From Geothermobacter sp964441925 (GTDB lineage Bacteria > Desulfobacterota > Desulfuromonadia > Desulfuromonadales > Geothermobacteraceae), in contig CAYTVY010000082.1 of the NCBI GenBank assembly GCA_964441925.1, forward strand, positions 1 to 11,663: DNA of 11,663 nucleotides. The letters are read 5' to 3'. Positions 6,647 to 11,663 of this stretch are shown here, piece after piece. A program made the position numbers and the translations under genes. The stretch's first letter is position 1. Every line of letters starts with the position of its first letter. The notes beneath the pieces were generated by a model. The model was not told the origin of the DNA, searched no databases, and was given only the letters and a program-made list of their open reading frames with translations.

Positions 6647-7714
6647 TCAGTCCTCCTGGCCGGCCAGCTGCTCGGCCTGGTAATGGGTCACCAGGGCATC
6701 GATCACCTCGTCCAGCTCCCCCTGCATGATCTGGTCGAGCTTGTAGAGGGTCAGGCCGATGCGGTGGTCGGTACAGCGGCCCTGGGGAAAGTTGTAGGTC
6801 CGGATCCGCTCACTGCGATCGCCGCTGCCGACCTGCGACTTGCGGTCGGCCGCCTGTTTCGCCTGCTGTTCGGCCTGCATCTGGTCGTAGAGCCGCGCCT
6901 GCAGCACCTTCATCGCCTTGGCCCGGTTCTTGTGCTGGGATTTCTCGTCCTGGCAGGAGACGACCAGCCCGGTCGGCAGGTGGGTGATCCGGACCGCCGA
7001 CTCGGTCTTGTTGACGTGCTGGCCACCGGCGCCCGAGGCCCGGAAGAGATCGATGCGCAGATCGGCCGGGTTGATCTCGATGTCGACGTCCTCCGCCTCC
7101 GGCAGCACGGCCACGGTGCAGGCCGAGGTGTGGATACGTCCCTGCGCCTCGGTTTCGGGCACCCGCTGCACCCGGTGGGTTCCCCGCTCGAACTTGAGCC
7201 GGGAGAAGACCCGGTCGCCGCTGACCAGGGCCACCACCTCCTTGAAGCCGCCGACATCCGATTCCGAGGCGCTCAGCAGCTCGACCTTCCAGCCCATGCG
7301 CTCGGCGTAACGGCAGTACATCCGGAACAGGTCACCGGCGAACAGGGCGGCCTCGTCGCCGCCGGTGCCGGCCCGGATCTCGAGGATGACGTTCTTGTCG
7401 TCGTTGGGGTCCTTCGGCAGCAGCAGCAGCTTCAGCTTCTCGGCCAGGGCATCCCGCTCGCGCTCGAGGGCCGGGATCTCCTCGCGGGCCATCTCCCGCA
7501 GATCGGGGTCGGCGTCCCTCAGCAGCTCGTGGTTGCCCGCCAGCTCTTCCAGAACCTTCTTGTAGCGGGCGTAGGTACTGACGATGCCGGCCAGCTCGGC
7601 GTGCTCCCGGGTCAGGGCCAGGTAACGCTTCTGGTCGGCCATCACCCCGGGATCGGCCAGCAGGCCTTCGACCTCGCGAAAACGGTCCTCGACTTCGTCC
7701 AGCTTGTGAAACAT
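6647..7714 (-). CDS. prfA: Peptide chain release factor 1
   Basis: RF1 recognises UAA and UAG in the ribosomal A site and triggers peptide release. The protein has 355 residues beginning MFHKLDEVEDRF, typical of the family. The tripeptide anticodon motif PxT appears as PET (186-188) in RVPETEAQGRIHTSAC, which separates RF1 from RF2 (SPF). The GGQ catalytic motif is at 230-232 in FRASGAGGQHVNKTESAVRITH, and its Gln is the PrmC target. The long N-terminal helices and the C-terminal domain are complete. The frame stays open 12 codons upstream of the chosen ATG, but that ATG has an AGGAAGAG site and the family start. thyX ends seven bases upstream, and prmC starts directly after the stop. Confidence 0.97.
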   Translation of the reverse strand: MFHKLDEVEDRFREVEGLLADPGVMADQKRYLALTREHAELAGIVSTYARYKKVLEELAGNHELLRDADPDLREMAREEIPALERERDALAEKLKLLLLPKDPNDDKNVILEIRAGTGGDEAALFAGDLFRMYCRYAERMGWKVELLSASESDVGGFKEVVALVSGDRVFSRLKFERGTHRVQRVPETEAQGRIHTSACTVAVLPEAEDVDIEINPADLRIDLFRASGAGGQHVNKTESAVRITHLPTGLVVSCQDEKSQHKNRAKAMKVLQARLYDQMQAEQQAKQAADRKSQVGSGDRSERIRTYNFPQGRCTDHRIGLTLYKLDQIMQGELDEVIDALVTHYQAEQLAGQED

Positions 7715-7721
7715 GCTCTTC

Positions 7722-8408
7722 CTAGAGATTGGTGAACCGGTCGCGGACATCCCTGATGGCGCCGCAGGTCATCGCTCCTTCCGGACAGGGGCCGGCCAGG
7801 CAGCCGGGCCCGGCGTCCCCGAAGATGACCGGCGCCACCCGGCGGACCAGCCGCAGCATTTCGATCGCCATGGCGCGGATTTCCCACTGGGCCCGCCGGC
7901 AGCAGCGCAGGCGGAAGAAATGCCGCAACTCACGGGCGTTCATGGTCAGCACCAGCTTGGTGGCGGCGGCGTTGGGCAGCACGAAGCGGGCGTCCTCGGC
8001 CGGAATGCCCCGCTCCAGCAGCCGGGCATAGACCCGGCCGGCCTCGGCCATGAAATCCTCGAACAGTTCCCGGCAGCTGTCGTCGGCGGCAATCGACGCC
8101 GGCAGCACCCGCTCGAACCCCTCGTGGCTGGCAACGTAACGCTGGCTCTGCTGGGAGAAGGAGGCGATACGATGCCGTACCAGCTGGTGCGAGCAGGCCC
8201 GGCTGATCCCCTCGATACCGAAGGTGAAGGATGCGTGTTCGAGAACGGAAAAATGGCCGAGCCCGACGATCTTGCGCAGCAGGGCCGCCTGGTCGGCCTC
8301 GTCACGGGCCATCAGCCGGTCGATGTCCGCGGCCGAATAGCAGAGCCGGGCGGCGGCGGCACAGGCCCGTTCCGGCTCGGGGGTGTGGGTGAGCAGTTGA
8401 ACACGCAT
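7722..8408 (-). CDS. thyX: ThyX, flavin-dependent thymidylate synthase
   Basis: Converts dUMP to dTMP using methylenetetrahydrofolate, NADPH and FAD, giving tetrahydrofolate rather than dihydrofolate. The ThyX signature RHRxxSxxxxSxRY is clear at 78-91 (RHRIASFSQQSQRY). Other conserved parts are GHFSVLEHASFTF (51-63), the FAD/dUMP segment LPNAAATKLVLTMNARELRHFFRLR (144-168) and the RAQWEIR helix (172-178). At 228 residues it is of normal length. The C-terminal tail adds Cys203, Cys208 and Cys215, besides Cys169-Cys170, a cysteine set that catalysis does not require. The ATG has only a distant CGGAG site. The gene lies 96 bp after rpmE, beyond its terminator, and seven bases before prfA, so it probably heads the thyX-prfA-prmC-murA unit. 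Confidence 0.95.
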   Translation of the reverse strand: MRVQLLTHTPEPERACAAAARLCYSAADIDRLMARDEADQAALLRKIVGLGHFSVLEHASFTFGIEGISRACSHQLVRHRIASFSQQSQRYVASHEGFERVLPASIAADDSCRELFEDFMAEAGRVYARLLERGIPAEDARFVLPNAAATKLVLTMNARELRHFFRLRCCRRAQWEIRAMAIEMLRLVRRVAPVIFGDAGPGCLAGPCPEGAMTCGAIRDVRDRFTNL

Positions 8409-8468
8409 GCAGACGCGACTCCGTGTGGCGGTACGCCGGCGTTCAGCTTGCAGCCGTTGCGCGGAGGG

Positions 8469-8497
8469 AAAAAAGAAACGGCCCGCCGGGCCGTTTC
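8469..8497 (-). terminator. Rho-independent terminator after rpmE
   Basis: On the minus strand a perfect 10-bp stem, gaaacggccc pairing with gggccgtttc around a GGC loop, is followed directly by six T residues. It starts eight bases beyond the rpmE stop codon. This is the best terminator in the window and separates rpmE from thyX. Confidence 0.92.
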
Positions 8498-8504
8498 TCG
8501 TCGC

Positions 8505-8708
8505 CTATTTCTGGCCGTACTTCTTGCGGAACCGCTCGATCCGGCCGGCGGTGTCGACCAGCTTCTGCTTGCCGGTGAAGAAGGGATGACAGGCCGAACA
8601 GATTTCGGTCGTGATGTCGCCACCCTTGGTCGACCGGGTCTCGAAGGTGTTGCCGCAGTGACACTTGACGGTCACCGGCTCGTATTTGGGATGGATGCCT
8701 TCTTTCAT
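8505..8708 (-). CDS. rpmE: Ribosomal protein bL31, zinc-binding form
   Basis: Large-subunit ribosomal protein L31, which bridges the subunits in the 70S ribosome. The 67 residues begin MKEGIHPKYEPV and contain the four zinc-ligand cysteines of the C+ form: Cys16 and Cys18 (KCHCGN), Cys37 and Cys40 (ICSACHPFFTGKQK). In many bacteria this form is replaced by a zinc-free paralogue (YkgM/RpmE2) under zinc shortage; none is seen here. A strong AAGGAG site lies seven bases before the ATG. The gene is 108 bp after rho, with its own candidate promoter, and ends at an intrinsic terminator, so it may be largely monocistronic. Confidence 0.97.
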   Translation of the reverse strand: MKEGIHPKYEPVTVKCHCGNTFETRSTKGGDITTEICSACHPFFTGKQKLVDTAGRIERFRKKYGQK

Positions 8709-8772
8709 CGCTGACTCCTTGCGCCTGGTCCTGTTACAGGCCGAGATTCACGCCCCTGCGGGCGAAAGGAAG

Positions 8773-8801
8773 TAACTAGCACTTTTGCCGCCGATTTGCA
8801 A
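8773..8801 (-). promoter_or_regulatory. Candidate promoter for rpmE
   Basis: On the minus strand TTGCAA (8796-8801) is 17 bases from TAGTTA (8773-8778), within the 108-bp rho-rpmE gap. The -35 matches 4 of 6. The -10 is poor, but it sits in a TGCTAGTTA context. The implied leader is about 60 bases. The call rests mainly on position and spacing. Confidence 0.35.
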
Positions 8802-8816
8802 GCCCCTCGTTTCCCG

Positions 8817-10064
<1,248 letters not shown>

Positions 10065-10280
10065 GGGGCTCCTCACGGCCTTCGGTCAGCATCGTGCTTC
10101 CCGGCACCGGCAATGATGGCACCGGCGTCCGGGCATGTTCCCGGCAGGGCAGTCTTGGTGATGGGACTGAAATTCACGGTGGAATCGTCAGTATCTCTAT
10201 TCGGCTTTGTTCTGGGAAAGGTATAAGACTTTTTCAGTAGCTCAGCAGGCAGGGAGGTCGCCGCAGACACGTGCCTTTTC

Positions 10281-10308
10281 AGTATAGCAACCGTCCCGCA
10301 TCAGACAA
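10281..10308 (-). promoter_or_regulatory. Candidate sigma70 promoter for rho
   Basis: On the minus strand TTGTCT (10303-10308, 4 of 6) and TATACT (10281-10286, 5 of 6) are separated by 16 bases. They lie about 215 bases upstream of the rho ATG and imply a long leader, as is common for autoregulated rho genes. Confidence 0.5.
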
Positions 10309-10430
10309 GTCACGGGGTTCAATCCGTATCTCTCGGGCAACGATGGCATGCCCAGTTCGCGTATTCATACAGCTAGCAGTCGGGATTTGACGATGTCGGG
10401 CCGGCAGGACAACCGCGGACAACAGAGCCC

Positions 10431-10459
10431 TATTTACTCCGCCCATCCACCGATGTCAA
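10431..10459 (-). promoter_or_regulatory. Candidate promoter with consensus -35 upstream of rho
   Basis: On the minus strand a perfect TTGACA (10454-10459) is followed after 17 bases by TAAATA (10431-10436), a weak -10. Transcripts would start near 10424 and run toward rho. It could be a distal rho promoter with a leader of about 360 bases, or it could drive a small RNA. The two direct ggacaac repeats lie just downstream and could be operator-like. Confidence 0.35.
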
Positions 10460-10580
10460 CGAAAAATGCTGCTCTGGCCGCCCGCCGACGACCTGAACCC
10501 ATGGGTTGCTGTTGGATGGAGAGTGCAAGTGCCTGGCCTGAATCCTGAATCCAGGGACGAAAAACGCCGGGCAACGCCAC

Positions 10581-11354
10581 CTAAAGCAGGCCGTCCAGCA
10601 AGGGAGCCAGTCCGCCGACCAATCCGTCGAAGAGCCCGGCATAGGGTTTCGGCACCTCCCTGTCCCCGGCAGGACCGTCGGCGGTTTCACCGAGGACCCG
10701 GTCGAGGCCGTCCAGGGTGATGAACTTGATCTTCACCCGGTCGGTCCGGTTGTAGTAGGCCTCGTCGAAATCGGGATATTGCAGATCGAGAAAGGTCGCA
10801 CTGCCCTGGGCCGGATACTCCCAGGCGATGGTCCCGTCCGGCAACACCACCATCGCCCGCACCTGCACCGACTGGTAAGGCGCCTCGAGGTAGTTGACCG
10901 GAATGCGATCGCGTCGGGTTTCCACCCGCTCGATGCCGCTCTGGATCACCAGCAGCAAACCATCGACCACGTAATCGGCCGCCACCTCGGCCACCTCCCG
11001 GGCATTGAAGGAATAGTCCCGGTAGAGCCGCCCCCCCTCTCCACGCAGCCGGCTGCCGGCGACAAGACGCCGGAAAAGGACGGCCGGATCACCCTCGACC
11101 CGCCGCACGTCGAAATAACGTTCCTTGCGCCGCAGCCTTTCGACCAGAACGGCCTCCTTGCCCCGGTTGTGTCTTTGCAGCAGAGTCACCAGCTCGGCAC
11201 TCCGCGGATGGCTGAAGGAACCGGCATCGACCAGGATCGGTACCACCCCCAGGGTCTTGACCCGGGCGCTGTATTCGTCCTTCGGCAGATGGAAGCGACC
11301 GCCGGCACAGGCGGTCAGGGAAAGGAGCAAGAGCAGAACCAGCAGCGAACGCAT
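10581..11354 (-). CDS. Lipoprotein of unknown function
   Basis: I do not recognise this protein. The start at 11354 has a strong GGAGGAG site and gives 257 residues with a textbook lipoprotein signal: Arg2, a Leu-rich core (4-13) and lipobox LTAC with Cys16. The residue after the Cys is Ala, so by the enterobacterial +2 rule it would go to the outer membrane. The mature 242 residues start with a strand-like VKTLGVVPI (32-40), then a basic helix with RRKERYFDVRRV (75-86), then ADYVVDGLLLVIQSGIERVETRRD (126-149) and a strand pair VQVRAMVVLPDGTIAWEYPAQG (163-184). It ends in a Gly/Leu-rich tail (239-257). The alternation of strands and the ADYVVDG segment faintly recall CsgG/TolB-N-like lipoproteins, but this is a guess. 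It stands alone, on the same strand as rho but 516 bp away. Confidence 0.85.
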   Translation of the reverse strand: MRSLLVLLLLLSLTACAGGRFHLPKDEYSARVKTLGVVPILVDAGSFSHPRSAELVTLLQRHNRGKEAVLVERLRRKERYFDVRRVEGDPAVLFRRLVAGSRLRGEGGRLYRDYSFNAREVAEVAADYVVDGLLLVIQSGIERVETRRDRIPVNYLEAPYQSVQVRAMVVLPDGTIAWEYPAQGSATFLDLQYPDFDEAYYNRTDRVKIKFITLDGLDRVLGETADGPAGDREVPKPYAGLFDGLVGGLAPLLDGLL

Positions 11355-11488
11355 GACACTCCTCCAAAGGGTCGTGACGAAAAACCGGTCGTCCATCCGG
11401 AACCGTACCGGGGTTCCGGACCAGGTCCGTGACTTTCCGGCGACCGGGGCCGGCGGCTTCCTGCCGGACGGCGCGGGCAGTGGCCACC

Positions 11489-11512
11489 CGAATGCCGGCC
11501 TGCCGACATTCG
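11489..11512. promoter_or_regulatory. Hairpin in the lipoprotein leader
   Basis: A 10-bp stem (11489-11498 with 11503-11512, one G-T wobble on the minus-strand RNA) closes a four-base loop. No T-run follows on the minus strand. It lies in the predicted 5' leader, about 135 bases before the start codon, and could stabilise the leader or be a protein site. Its function is unknown. Confidence 0.45.
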
Positions 11513-11555
11513 TCCCCCCAGGGGCGCCGGCGATGATGGTCTCACCGGTTCAGGG

Positions 11556-11584
11556 ATTATACCCGGCGACCGGCGGCCGGCCCA
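11556..11584 (-). promoter_or_regulatory. Candidate promoter for the lipoprotein gene
   Basis: A perfect TATAAT (11556-11561, minus strand) sits in otherwise very GC-rich DNA. The sequence at the -35 distance (TGGGCC, 11579-11584) is poor, so an activator or another sigma factor may be needed. The implied leader is about 195 bases. Confidence 0.35.
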
Positions 11585-11663
11585 GCCCCTTTTCGGCCTG
11601 AAGCCGTCCTCCCTCTTGACAGACCGCCGGCAAGAACCGATGCTAGGTTGCGGTGTCAAGCCG

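Larger units (their letters stand above)
10065..10580. other. 516-bp gene-free region: rho leader and unexplained segment
   Basis: No convincing gene lies here. The part next to rho (10065 to about 10275) reads as a leader of roughly 210 bases. It includes a stretch (about 10140-10237, minus strand) with about twice as many C as G, and a direct repeat of ggcaccgg (10103-10110 and 10118-10125). The distal part (10310-10580) holds a candidate promoter with a perfect -35, a direct repeat of ggacaac (10407-10413 and 10417-10423), a short inverted pair gggca/tgccc (10335-10353), the 12-bp palindrome aacccatgggtt (10496-10507) and a 7-bp tandem unit cctgaat (10537-10550). No intrinsic terminator with a T-run was found after the lipoprotein gene. 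Confidence 0.6.
11355..11663. other. 309-bp upstream region of the lipoprotein gene
   Basis: No gene is supported. It holds a candidate lipoprotein promoter and a strong 10-bp hairpin at 11489-11512. A 7-bp inverted pair cttgaca (11615-11621) and tgtcaag (11654-11660) puts TTGACA hexamers facing each other on the two strands. Neither of these has a good -10 at normal spacing within the window, so they are not called as promoters. The neighbouring gene to the right is outside the window. Confidence 0.5.

Noticed and set aside
5501..7735. A 744-codon open frame on the plus strand
   Set aside because: It lies antisense to murA, prmC and prfA, all recognised with intact motifs. Its product is low-complexity, rich in Gln, Gly, Leu and Asp, as expected of a reverse-frame shadow in GC-rich DNA.
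10236..10336. tRNA-like words on the plus strand (tagctcag near 10238 and ggttcaatcc near 10316)
   Set aside because: The spacing between the D-arm-like and T-arm-like words is about 78 bases instead of about 44, the T stem does not pair properly, and no matching acceptor stem was found.
10561..10583. A possible terminator after the lipoprotein gene (ggcgttgcc followed by TTTTT on the minus strand)
   Set aside because: The stem would be only three to four base pairs and is not placed directly before the T-run, so an intrinsic terminator is not supported.

Overview
This window is a GC-rich chromosomal core region in which every convincing gene lies on the minus strand, so it reads from right to left. 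In transcription order it holds an unrecognised lipoprotein, rho, rpmE, thyX, prfA, prmC, murA, and then the histidine genes hisG, hisD, hisB, hisH and hisA. The order prfA-prmC-murA-hisGDBHA, a short-form HisG, a flavin-dependent thymidylate synthase, a zinc-type L31 and a Rho of about 415 residues together suggest a Desulfuromonadia/Geobacter-like deltaproteobacterium. This assignment is from memory of gene order and protein character, not from a search.

Right part (about 8400-11663): a 257-residue lipoprotein of unknown function is preceded by a 309-bp leader region with a perfect TATAAT. A 516-bp gene-free stretch follows and holds two candidate promoters and the long leader of rho. rho and rpmE come next. 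rpmE is closed by a clear intrinsic terminator.

Middle part (about 4470-8408): thyX, prfA and prmC are packed with 7 and 0 bp between them, and the ribosome-binding site of each following gene lies at or in the end of the gene before. murA follows after 67 bp. The products serve dTMP synthesis, translation termination (RF1 and the methylase that modifies its GGQ motif) and the first committed step of peptidoglycan synthesis.

Left part (1-4470): a histidine operon with a plausible sigma70-type promoter in front of hisG. HisG (step 1), HisA (step 4), HisH (glutaminase half of step 5), HisB (dehydratase, step 6) and HisD (last two steps) are present. hisF is expected just beyond the left edge. 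hisC, hisI/E and the hisZ partner needed by short HisG are not in the window. The gaps inside this operon are unusually wide (87, 141 and 144 bp). They carry hairpin-forming sequences, including two copies of one dispersed inverted-repeat family.

I found no mobile element, CRISPR array, phage, toxin, defence system or evident novel system. The points most worth a second look are the intergenic repeat family inside the his operon, the rho leader with the unexplained segment upstream of it, and the orphan lipoprotein.
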